A stretch of 64,000 nt of DNA from Salminus brasiliensis (taxonomy: Eukaryota > Chordata > Actinopteri > Characiformes > Bryconidae). The number at the start of each line of letters is the position of its first letter. Position 1 is the stretch's first letter. Below the pieces are notes generated by a model. That model was not told the DNA's origin. It did no database searches and saw only the letters and a program-made list of their open reading frames with translations. A program made the translations under genes and the position numbers. The stretch covers positions 30,295,761 through 30,359,760 of the forward strand of contig NC_132878.1 in NCBI RefSeq assembly GCF_030463535.1. The letters run 5' to 3'. Shown here piece after piece: positions 53,642-64,000 of this stretch.

Positions 53642-55076
53642 AAACAACCACTGAACATGCGAAAATACCCAGCAGTCTTTCCCTTCTTACTTCAAATGTA
53701 ATTAGTCAACCAAGACATGTTTAGTATCTAAAGTTTTGCTTGTATTGTTTTTAGCACTGGAGCTACTGCATGCATAAATCATTACACCCTGGTCACAGGC
53801 CCTAAATACTTAACAACCCATGGTTGACGTGAGTACAGAATATAAGGTTGTAAGATAACATTGCTTGTTACTTTCATTAGTCTAGTAGCTGCAGTGCATA
53901 TAATAAATAAATACATTTGCAAACTTCAGATACCAAATGTGAAAAATTAAATACTGGTTGTCTGTCATAGCTGGGCTGGAAACTCTAATACAACCAAAAT
54001 GTAAACTGAAGGTTCCTTGAGGAATTGCACTTTCTGAACATGTTCTAACTTTTAAGATGTTCTGAAGGATGTTTATTGGCAAATGTTGGATCAATAAATA
54101 AAGCCAATGCAGAGACCTTAACAGTCCAGCCATTAATTCCAAGACACCACATGTAGAAATGAAATGAAATGGTCATGTCTCCATGTCTCCAATGAATACA
54201 TATGGTTTAATCCCACACCAAGGGTAGATACTTTGATACAACAATACTGGATTTGATGCTTTATTTAAACATTTGCCACTTAAAATAGTAGCTATATACA
54301 GATATTCCCTCTACACCTTTTCATTCTGAAATAAATACACAATATCCTGGTGATGTTATGTGGAGCAGGTGTAAAATTATAATAAAATCATATTTTCCAA
54401 TCACATTTTAGAATACTTACTGTGGGTGAAAAGTTATTTTACTGTCAAAGCATTTTCGAGCTAGCATACGTTGCCTGATTTTCAAAAACATTAACACTTT
54501 TTTTATATATGCTAATGTTGCACATTAATAGTAAAGTTCCTTTTTGCTGAACAGACATATTTTGTGTCTGACTTGTGATTCTTTAAAAAAAAAAAAAAAA
54601 GGCAAACATACAGGCAATAATTAGACTGCTACAGTTTTATACTGACATCAATGGGCATAGGTAACATAAGCAAATCTATTTGAGATTTCTGAACAAAAAC
54701 AACAACAATCTTGGCCAAACAAAGTCTTGGCCAATCAATTATTTTTGGGGCAGGACTACATTCCTACCCTCTTATATTAGGAAAGAAAGGACTGTATAAA
54801 GTAGATTTTTGAACTGTCACACTTTTTGAGAACCTCACTATGTCATGCAGAAAGGTTATACTGGACATTTCTGACCACTACATTGATGCACTGGTAGCTA
54901 TGTAGTAGCTGAAATCCAAAGCAGCAATGTCAATTAACAATTTATTTAAAAAATGAAAGTTCTTTTGGTATCTGTGCCTGTAACTGCCACTACAAAGTAC
55001 ACATTTATTTTCCTATGATATTCTTGTCTCCATCACACATGAATACTCCAATGCTGTCATTGTCCACATAGTGTAA
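53642..55076. other. Intergenic between LEG1 and THEMIS 3' ends
   Basis: The two genes converge, about 1.4 kb apart. Contains AATAAATAAAG at about 54094-54104 (candidate LEG1 poly(A) signal) and an A-run at 54584-54600. No further gene. Confidence 0.6.
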
Positions 55077-58000
55077 TCATATTGTATTACTTGGCTTTCC
55101 TTTGGCAGAAATGCTAATGGACTGTTCATGGAACTGTTTCCTGATGTTCTCGAGTTCATCTTCATCAATGTATTCATAGTCATGGGGGTCATCGTCATCA
55201 GGTCTGTTTATACATACATCCTCAAGGCTGTGTCCTCTTGTAACAGCTGAGAGATGAAAGCAAAGGTGAACACACATGTTTATGGCATTTGCTTAAATGG
55301 ACATTTACACGCCTATCCAAAGCAACTTCTATCTTCTATCTATTAATAAACGTATTGGTGAGGTGTGATGTGCTTGCTTTAATCTGCCACTCTGTGGGCA
55401 ATGTTGTTAACTACTATACCAGCCGAATACACACATACACATTCAATATTTTAAATTCACATTATAGTTAAAATTATAGTTAACATTTATACACCACTCC
55501 TTTCAACCCAAATTTCATTAATTAATCAAGACACGTTTGGCTTATGTAGCACTACAGAAGTAATGGAAGATTAAACACCACCAATTAGCAAGGTTCTAAC
55601 TGCATGACTAAATAATCATATACTTCAAGTGTCAGAAACCACATAACCAAACTGAAGCTAATTGGTGGAGTCCATTACTTTTTGGCCACATTACTTAAAC
55701 TAAATAATTAAACTTCAGACACCAAACATGTATTGGCTGAGTAACTACATTTTGTGTTGCAGGGAAAACTGGGTACATTTGTCATTTTAAACTTTAATAT
55801 CTATTCTCATACCAGGTGTATGAACTCATGTGTCTTACATTTCTGCAGGACAGGTTTTGGCAAAGTAGCAGGACTTAAGGGAACTGCTCTCTCATTTTCT
55901 GCTGTAGAGTTACTGGGGTCTGTGGAGTTGTCTCTACTAATTACAGCAGGCCGAGGACTCTGGAATACAATAGAAGATGTGGAAGAGGTCAGATGGCATA
56001 TGTAAACACATGTAGAAGTATTTCTTAGCCAGGTACAACAACTTTATGTATATGGCAAACAATATTTTAGTTATCAAAGGTCATCTAAAGTGTCAAGTCA
56101 AGCGGCATGTAGATAAAAGAAAAAATCTGGCCAATAGAGGCAGGTGAACACATGTTCTCAAAATCAAGATTTTGAACCTGGACATTGTTCTGGCAAATGT
56201 TTACAACACTGTTAGTAGAAGATGCCAACTCTAAATGTAGACTATGAGGTGCTAAACAAAATCCAAAATTCCCCAAAATTCAAAGTTTAAGGATCTAAGG
56301 ACAGTGAGTATATTATAATTTTAAGAACAAAATTTGTCCTTGAATTTTTATTTATTTATTTATTTTTTGATGTTTAAAAATGCCAGCTTTCCTTGACACT
56401 GTATGATCATTTCATGATGAATGGACTTTCTACAAATATCAAAAATCACTTTTGAGTGATATACATACACTCAATTAGGAATGATTTTTTCTTTATTGTG
56501 TACAGATAATGTTTTGGAGATTTGAGGATTTTGTCTGACAGTGACAATATGGTGTGCAGAATTCACTAGCTCACAGAATCACTTTTGCAGTGTTTTACAT
56601 GGTAAGTCCAGCATTTGCCACAAGATGGCAGCAATGCCTGCATCTTCAGTGATTGTGATTGATCTATATTTTCTATTTTTATTAAATGGCAGAACATCCA
56701 AAATCACCCTCCAAACACATTCAGATGTATTAAGGATGAATTTTAAGATAAATTTGAGAGAGTCAAAATGACAGCACAAAAAGAAGTGTGAACAGGGTTC
56801 TATTCCATTACTGGGGAAACAAATACCAGAACACTTAGGCATGGCCAATCATACCTGTTCATACCAGCCACTATTATGCCACACAACCACTAACTAGTGT
56901 CAACCATTACTGTGCCACACAGACTCTAAAGCTAACAAGTAAATATGCTATTCTAAACAAGCTTCAGAATAATATATAAACAAAGAGGTGTGTAATTCTT
57001 AGCAAAAGAACGGTCCACAGTTTTAAAAGTCTTTAGGTCCAGTCTTAGGTCCAGATGGGCTCAAAAACTATAAGCAGGTACCTTGGACACGAATTAAGTC
57101 ATGGATTAAGTCATGGATTACGCCTTAGTCTTTCACACTACACATGCACAAATAAAACATCAGTGTTGGTCACCTTTGGAGAGGAACTGGCAGAGATGTT
57201 TGTGGGCTTCTCAGGTCGGGGAATGGGCTGAGGTTTGGCTGGTCTTGCTGGAGGCCGTTTGGGTTTTTTAGGGGGTCTTGGTGGAGGCATGACCGTAGTG
57301 AAGGCATACCTTCTCATGGTGTAATAACAGTCCTCAGGGATCTCTTCAACAGCTGAATTCACTCCAGTGGTAGGGACACCACCTGTCCAGCTTTTTTCCA
57401 GGTGGACAGTCATGTGCAGGCGATTTACCGGCACCTCCCACCAACTGGATAGGTCAACGGTTGAGATGAGGAGGTAGGGGTCTGTGATTTGTTCCTCGAT
57501 GCGTAGGCCTGGAACACTGGCCAAAATGTCCTCTTTGAATGAAAGGTCACGAACTGACACTTTAACATTGAATGGAAACGGGAATCGATTGCAGACCTCA
57601 TCAATAGAGTATTGTCTTTTGTCATGCACAACTTCCATAAATCCGCCATCCAGGCACATTGGGAGATGAACAGATTCATGAGTCTTCCCTTTGATCTTCA
57701 TACAACCCAAGGCATCCACTGCATCCCTAGTTTCATTACCAGCGAGTTCCTTCATTTTGCTTTTCTTCACTATAAATTGATCCCCTGCTATAACAGATGC
57801 TAATCCACTATAGGTTGAGTCAAAGCCCCTGGTGGCCACCACATGCAACTGCTCCGTGTCACTGCAGGCCTGTTCCAGATCGTAAGCTGTGGGAAACTCG
57901 CGAGGCCGTCGCTTAAACCGCCCCTTATAGGTTGTGGGAATGAGAAAATGTCTTGCCGATTCTTGACGGATTTCTGTAGCAAGAGTCCGCTTGGCTTCAT

Positions 58001-61000
58001 AAGCCTTATGGACGATGACTTGATCCGAATGTATTAGATTTAACAACTCCTCCGGTATGTGCCTCTCAGCCAAAGGTCGTTCAATTATGTCAGCCACCAT
58101 GGGGAAGATTTCTGAAGGCTTCTGAGACACGTCCTGAAGGGAAAAAGGCTGGATAAAAGTGTTCACGTCAAACTGCTCTGTCACGTCCATAACCTCAACG
58201 TCCATGTTGGAGGGGATGAGAGCAATGCTTTTCCTGACTGTAGAACAGAAGAAAGGGGAGTAGTTTAACTTATGAACAATTATGGATGGCATTACCAAAA
58301 AGATATGTTTTTACTTTGTAATAACCATATCAAACCTTCTTCTCGCCAGTAAGTGTTTGTCTCTTTTACTGATTAAAATCTGTCCTCAGAGTATTTCTGA
58401 GTATTTCTATGTTTCTATCACTGTATAAAAGAAGCTCCATGCTGCCTTTGGTGTTACATGGACTGCAATAGTTTAAAAGTGAGCACTGTCCACTATGCAA
58501 ACACTTATTATTGATACAGTTTATCAAAAGCAATAAAATGCAGCTGAAATGTGAAATAAATTCCTATTTATATGTTAGCTTAATCAAAAGGGTCAAAATA
58601 AAAATAAATATATTTTCGGCTTTGCTGGTTTCTTCTTTTATCAAAATAAATCATCAATAGCATCAAGAAAGCACATTATTAATGAAGAAGAAAAAAATTA
58701 ACAGCAAAACACCCATGTGTTCACTGAAATAAGTGGAGAAACTGTGGAAATTGATTGAAAACCATTCATCCCACATCAGTTTCTATCAGAATAAAAGAAA
58801 AAAATATATATTATGATCTGAATAATATAACAATTATTGTTGTGCTGAGTTCTTTAGGGGTTCTTTAGCAAAGACAATTGTTATTTACAAAATCATTTAT
58901 AGTAGGTTTTGTCATTTTTGAGTACAAATTTGAGTACAAACTTCTGTAAAGAATGTACATTGACTATAAATTTACTTTAGATGTGTAACTAACTGTAATT
59001 AATGGTGTCAGTGTACAACCACATTTAAACAGTAAGGTAAAACTACAACAACTCCAGAATTCCAAGGGTTAAAAAAGAAATGAATGCAAGCGAGGAAAGA
59101 AAACATGCAGTTGTTGTAGAGCAGTGTGTGATGTTACGGTTGTGAGAGTGTAATTTCATCTATCTTCTCTTTTGTCTGACACAGGCCAGGCCTGGTTAAT
59201 TGAAGCTTTGAGCACAGTTCTCTTTTTGCAAATGGGAAATTCATTATCGCCAACAACACAATGCACATAACAGCAGAACATCAAAATACCATTCGAATTT
59301 GGCTCTTCCAATTCAGAGGCAGGCAAAACATTCATGAAGTTAACAGCCCTAAACCAACTCTTTATTCTGCTCATTGGCAAGAGACACTCCGATATTCCTT
59401 AAACACAAGAATGGATTGATAAAATTAAATCATGAAACAAAAACAATCATGGTTACGCTATTGTCTGGAAATCAAGGACTCCTGCACCAAAACCCCTTTC
59501 TGTCAAAAAAAAAAAAACTCTAACAAACTGTAAAAACAGCTGCTAAAAGCATTTTCTTGGGAAATACCACAACAAGCCCATTGTTGTGATTTTCAGGTGT
59601 TTGAACCACCTTTAACCAAAGAAAATTCAATCTGTATTTTGAACCAATCATTTTGAAAAAGAAATGATTATTTAGACCAGACCAGCTCATGACCATCTCA
59701 TCAGTCCATCAGACACTTACAATACAATACAATACAATACACCCAGTTAACCTCATATAGTTAATGAATGAATTAAAATGCTATTTATTACTAATTTAGA
59801 AAGTATTGGGACACCTGCTCATTCATTGTTCCTTCTGAAATCAACAATATTAAAACATTTAACCTGCTTTTATTGGAGTTGGACATATCGTGTCAATTAA
59901 CAATACAGTATCTGACAATACAGTCTAGGTTTTACAAATATCGTTTTTTTGCAATGTGTTTATTGGGGCCCATAGGGAACCACCTATATTAAAGTGTGAC
60001 TAAAGCATTATATATGTATTGTTAAAAAAACTCAATTCACTAGTTGTTGTTGTTGTTTAGCCCAGGTGTCTCTGCACTTTTTACTGCCACTGAAAGAAAA
60101 AGGGGTTTTGTCACTTACACTCCATCACAGCCTGGAGCTCATACACTGGAGTCAGTGTCAACTCCCCACACATGTTTTCCAGTTGAGTGGCAAACAACAC
60201 GTCCTTTGTGGGTGGAGCATTGGCTGCAGTTACCGTCCTCTTCCTGCCCTTGGGGATCTTCCACTCAGCCAGCTCCCGCAGGGTGTAAAACTGGTCGTCT
60301 TCACACTCTGTGAAGCGGCCTTGCTGTGAGAGGTCCAGCCTGAAGCTAAGCTTAGGCTCCCTGTGGAGAAGCTCACAGTCAACATGACCGCCGCCCTGGT
60401 CATCTTCAGAGACGGCTGTGATTTGGAAGCTGTCTCCCTCCTTCACAGAGTCTTGGGGAAGCTGGATTTGATCGGCTGAGATGAAGGTGGGCTGGCCAAG
60501 TCTGTGGGAACTGATCTTGAGAGAATCCACAATCTCCTGAATGCTCAGATATGGCTGGGTGTCCATCACAATCCTGAAGAGACCTTTTAGGATACAGGTT
60601 TTGACAGTTATTATGAAAGCAGCAAAATAGTATATCAGACATTCTTCATATTATACTCGTAAAAAACAAAGGTGCCACAAAGGGTTCCTTGAGTGATGCC
60701 ATTGAAGGAGCACTTTTTTCATTAGGAATCCTAACCGCCAGCTATGGGAAGGCCATCCATTTCTAGGAGAGCCAGATTGATATAAATGGTCTTGCTCTCT
60801 CTGGGTGAGTTAGATGCCACTCTTCTCCCCATCACTCAGCGAGATGTTAGTTAGTACAGGCATCTGTTAGCTGACATAACAGAATAACAGGTTTAAAGAA
60901 CTTTCACAACAGTAAATGTTCTATACCAATTTGAGGATTCTTCAAAGAATTGGTAAATGATTTAGAGGTTCTTTACACATGAAAAATGCCCTTTATGCAT

Positions 61001-63574
61001 ACACGTCATTACAAAAATGGTTCTTTAGGACATCATAAGTGTTTCCTCTGTGGTAGCACTCAAAAAAACAAGTATTTCCCACCAATGATTGTGGGCAATG
61101 TTTGTAGATTTGGGCGCATGTCACTTTTAGAGAGGATACTATAATATTTAACATTAAATGCCCCACTTTTAATGACAACTGCAGTTTCAGAATGATTCAA
61201 TCCTTTAATGACGAGCATCTTTAGTGCTTAATTAAGCACCTTTCTGCTGTTATGACCTGCTGCACACATGATGCATAGCTGGATACCAGCTTCTGGCAGC
61301 ATTCCTGAATCTTAGGGCATTTTTCATGGACAATAGTCTCCAGTTCACTAATGTTCTTAGGTTTGCTGCTGCAACTGCCTTCTTCAAAGTCAGCTGACTG
61401 TGACTACCACTCCAGAATCTTCCAGGAATTTCTCTGAAAACAAGCCTGGGTGGACGTTAAGGTATGCTTGAGATCACTGTCCTGTTGGAAGGTTCAGTGA
61501 TGCACAGATTTCAGTTTCCTCACAGGAGGCATGATGTTTTCTGCTAGGATTTCCTGATACTTGTTTGAATACGTCTTGCTCTGCATGTGCTGCAGGTTTC
61601 AAGTGCCAAAGCAGCCCTAGAGCATCTTGGAGCCACCACCATGCTTCACTGTCGGCAGGAAGTTCTTTTCAGAGTATGCTTTAATCTTCCTCCTCCAGAC
61701 ATTCCAGTGATCACCTGAGCCATTTGATTTGATTTGATTTGCCCTACTACCCAAACTGAAACCTTAGTGCCTGCTTACACCAAATCTTGCCGCAGGTCTT
61801 TTGCAGTCACTCCTTAGGAATCTGGTGGCAATCTTTACATTTAGTGAACATTGAGGGTTTTGCTAGATATTTTTGTATCCTTTTTTCTTGTTTGTAAAGG
61901 CAATGATCTCTTTTCTGAACTTTCTGGAAATCTCTCTCGACTTCCCATATTTCTAACAAACCCGGAGCCAATCCAGGTATTTGACGTATATTATCTCAAC
62001 CACACCCAACACAACTAATGAAGCCCCTTATTTGCCACCTGATTTGCAAAGGTGTGCTCTTCTGTCGTATTCTATATGTTATAGTAGATTAAAGTGTAGT
62101 GTGGGTGATTGTTCTGTTTGCTGGATGTAGTCATTAAGTAATGCTGCACGTCAGCATCCTAAATCCTCATTAAAAATCACATTAAAATCCTCATAAATGT
62201 GAGCAGAGAGCTACGTTTTGCCCATCCCCAGTCAGTAAACCCTTTGATGAAATGGTGACGAAAGCTGGTTTGTTAAGTGTGAACACAGCCCTTTGTTATG
62301 TTTTATGTATAAAAAAAACAACTACTGCATTTGATCTAATTAAAATTATGGAGGTAAACCTAAAGTGTCAGGCCAAACTCCTCTACATAAACCGCAGAGA
62401 ACTGACTCCTACACACTCCTGCAAAACCCCCGTTTCTCCTGTTACAATACCACATCTACCAAACCAACACAGACCTGCCACACACATATTCATGAGTCAT
62501 GCTTCATTCTACTTTTTAGCATTTTAGAGATTCATTTAACACTTATACTTTCCTTTCACTGGCATGCTCTCACTGTGCTGAGTAACAATCTGTGGTCACT
62601 CGCATGTTTCTGCTAAAGGTTCTCCACTGTCTTTTGTATCATCCTGCCTGATGTCCAGCCAGCGTGAGCAGCTTTTTTTTTTTTTTACACAAATAAACTA
62701 GTCTGGAGACTATAGAATAGTCTGCCTGTTCTTACTGAGGATCATAGGGTATGTAAGTGAAATGTGAGACCATCTGTCCAAAAACTGAAGTGGAAGAGGA
62801 CCATGCAACATGATAATGACCCAAAACATTCTAGGAAATCCACCAAGAAATGGCTTTAATGAATTCAAAGCCTGGATCTTATCATGATTTGGTGATTTGA
62901 AATCGGTTGTGCCAGAATCTCCTCAAACATCTCACAGCTGAAAGCATTCTGCATGGAGAAGTGGGAAAACTTTCTCCCAATGTCAGAAACAGGTATATGG
63001 GTATAGGAAATGTTATTAGGGCATAAGGTATTGTTTCTTTTGCCTTTGTAGGAATTGGTATCTTAAACAAATGATAGTCAACAATATATTGTTTTTGCCA
63101 AACGATGCAATTATATCACCTTCTGTAGATCTATAGATATTGTTTTAAAACATGACTATATTAATAAGTCAGTATTTCTTAATAAAGTACAAAACAAATG
63201 AATGGAGTGTCCTCATTTTTTCACATGAATACATGCATCTATGTTTTTAACAAATTAGCTTATATTAATGTAAACAGTGACTTTAAACTTGCATTGTAAA
63301 ATTCGAATATGCTAATTTCTATTAGCAAATATTTTTAAAAGCTAGGTCTGCCCCAAACATTTGACTAGCATTGTAAATAAAACACCATTTCTAGCACTAG
63401 GATTCCAGGTGGTCGCACTGAATTAACATTACATACCTGGATACTCTAATGGCAGTTTGATCTCTGTGGCATCAGCAGTGTATGCTATGAACTTGGTGAT
63501 GCTGATGTCAATGATCTTCATCAAGTCTCCAGTAGAGAGACAGCATTCTCTTCCAAACAGCTCGTAGACAGCGC
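55077..63574 (-). CDS. themis: THEMIS (CABIT-domain T-cell selection protein), 3' five exons
   Basis: THEMIS is a T-lineage scaffold that tunes receptor signalling through Grb2 and SHP-1 during thymocyte selection. Coding exons on the minus strand, 5' to 3': 63574-63437, 60583-60119, 58237-57174, 55959-55839, 55246-55077 (stop at 55077). All introns are GT-AG and phases match across every junction, giving about 650 residues. CABIT 1 ends in exon 60583-60119 (VDCELL...QQGRF core Cys and Gly-x-Phe). CABIT 2 fills exon 58237-57174 (LGCMKI...LPMCLDGGF). Next come a basic KGRFKRRPREF and the Grb2-type proline stretch PPPRPPKKPKRPP. The last exon has an acidic DDDDPHDYEYIDEDEL tail with Tyr residues. 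The first coding exon (about 30 residues) lies beyond the window. Confidence 0.95.
55960..57173. other. THEMIS intron; no further feature seen
   Basis: AT-rich intron sequence. No coding exon or recognised repeat is visible. Confidence 0.5.
58238..60118. other. THEMIS intron with AATAC microsatellite
   Basis: Intron of about 1.9 kb. 59720-59741 is a short tandem AATAC repeat. Otherwise nothing recognised. Confidence 0.5.
61200..61985 (-). mobile_element. Decayed Tc1-like transposon in a THEMIS intron
   Basis: Minus-strand translation gives a FQQDSDLKHT-like piece (about 61470-61500), the block around the second catalytic Asp, and a transposase block order consistent with Tc1 (TVKHGG-like region near 61640). 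Frames are broken throughout. A short GATTT repeat lies at 61722-61741. Confidence 0.6.
62770..63070 (+). mobile_element. Tc1-like transposase scrap in a THEMIS intron
   Basis: The plus strand shows a [18 protein letters not shown]-like run at about 62800-62855, the second-Asp block of Tc1 transposases, followed by degraded C-terminal sequence. No TIRs are visible. A T-run lies at 62672-62686. Confidence 0.65.
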
Positions 63575-64000
63575 CTGGAGATCAGCAGCAAAATAAAGCA
63601 ATTCACTTTAGAACATGCAGAACAGTGATTATACTACACTTATATGGGTGCTACACTGTAAGTAGTTTTGTTCAAGTTAAATAAATATTTTTATTGAAAT
63701 AAAGAAACATCACAGTTCAGATGAATAAGAGCAATATTTTACATGCATCCAAATTTATTTTCAAAATCTCTATTTTCAAAAAAGATTCTTACGCTTTGTT
63801 TAGCTTCCAACATATCAACTTTAATGTTTAATATGAAGATCCTACCCCATTGGCAGGTGCCATTTTACCAAGATTATGTTCTTAGTATCATGTGTAAGTG
63901 CTTTTAATGTTATGGCTGATTGGTGTATAAGGTCCAGTGTAAGAAGGTTTTAGAAAAAACCTGATGTAAAACACTTTTATTCAGTTGCAGAGAGCTGAAT
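63575..64000. other. THEMIS intron 1 sequence to the window edge
   Basis: No sequence matching the THEMIS first coding exon was seen. AT-rich intron; the gene continues beyond the window. Confidence 0.55.

Noticed and set aside
57425-58037. Antisense open frames over the large THEMIS exon
   Set aside because: Shadows of the conserved CABIT 2 coding exon.

Overview
The window is vertebrate genomic DNA from a teleost fish, possibly an otophysan (inference). Evidence: spliced genes with GT-AG introns, a cluster of trace amine-associated receptor (TAAR) genes, a spliced LEG1 gene, a spliced THEMIS gene, and heavy loading with fish-type repeats (Tc1 DNA transposons, L2-clade LINEs, tRNA-derived SINEs, sushi/Ty3-gypsy LTR elements). 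There is no bacterial, plasmid or CRISPR signal.

Layout. 1-7.2 kb is a graveyard of Ty3/gypsy remnants, a SINE, a nearly complete Tc1 transposon with TA target duplication (2719-4282), and a vestige of a TAAR 3' end. 7.2-34.6 kb is a minus-strand TAAR cluster: four intact 341-residue receptors (7276-8301, 17817-18842, 30197-31222, 33558-34583), two clear pseudogenes (about 12250-12640 and 27168-28142) and at least two small vestiges. The receptors lie in tandemly duplicated segments of several kb, separated by LINE, Tc1 and gypsy insertions. 35-46 kb is gene-free and full of LTR material. Its best-preserved element (41864-45942) has both LTRs, a self-complementary primer site, a G-rich polypurine tract, a gag-like frame and a long Ala/Pro/Lys-rich repeat frame, but no pol. 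48.5-53.6 kb holds a complete six-exon plus-strand LEG1 gene, with an HNF4-like site and a TATA box just upstream. 55.1-63.6 kb holds the last five coding exons of THEMIS on the minus strand; its first exon lies beyond the right edge. LEG1 and THEMIS are also neighbours in other vertebrates, with TAARs on the same arm (human 6q22-q23).

Notable signals. Three of the four intact TAARs have lost both aminergic contact residues Asp3.32 and Tyr7.43 together; only the 33558-34583 gene keeps both. All four intact TAARs share a splice acceptor just upstream of the start codon, and most share a distal promoter block, so they probably have a tiny non-coding first exon. The gag-only LTR element shows an 11-nt match between its predicted RNA 5' end and its primer-binding site, the self-priming arrangement known from Tf1/sushi elements. 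Two perfect long inverted repeats (77 bp at 1.0/1.8 kb; 53 bp at 47.8/48.4 kb) are not explained by any transposon termini that I can see.
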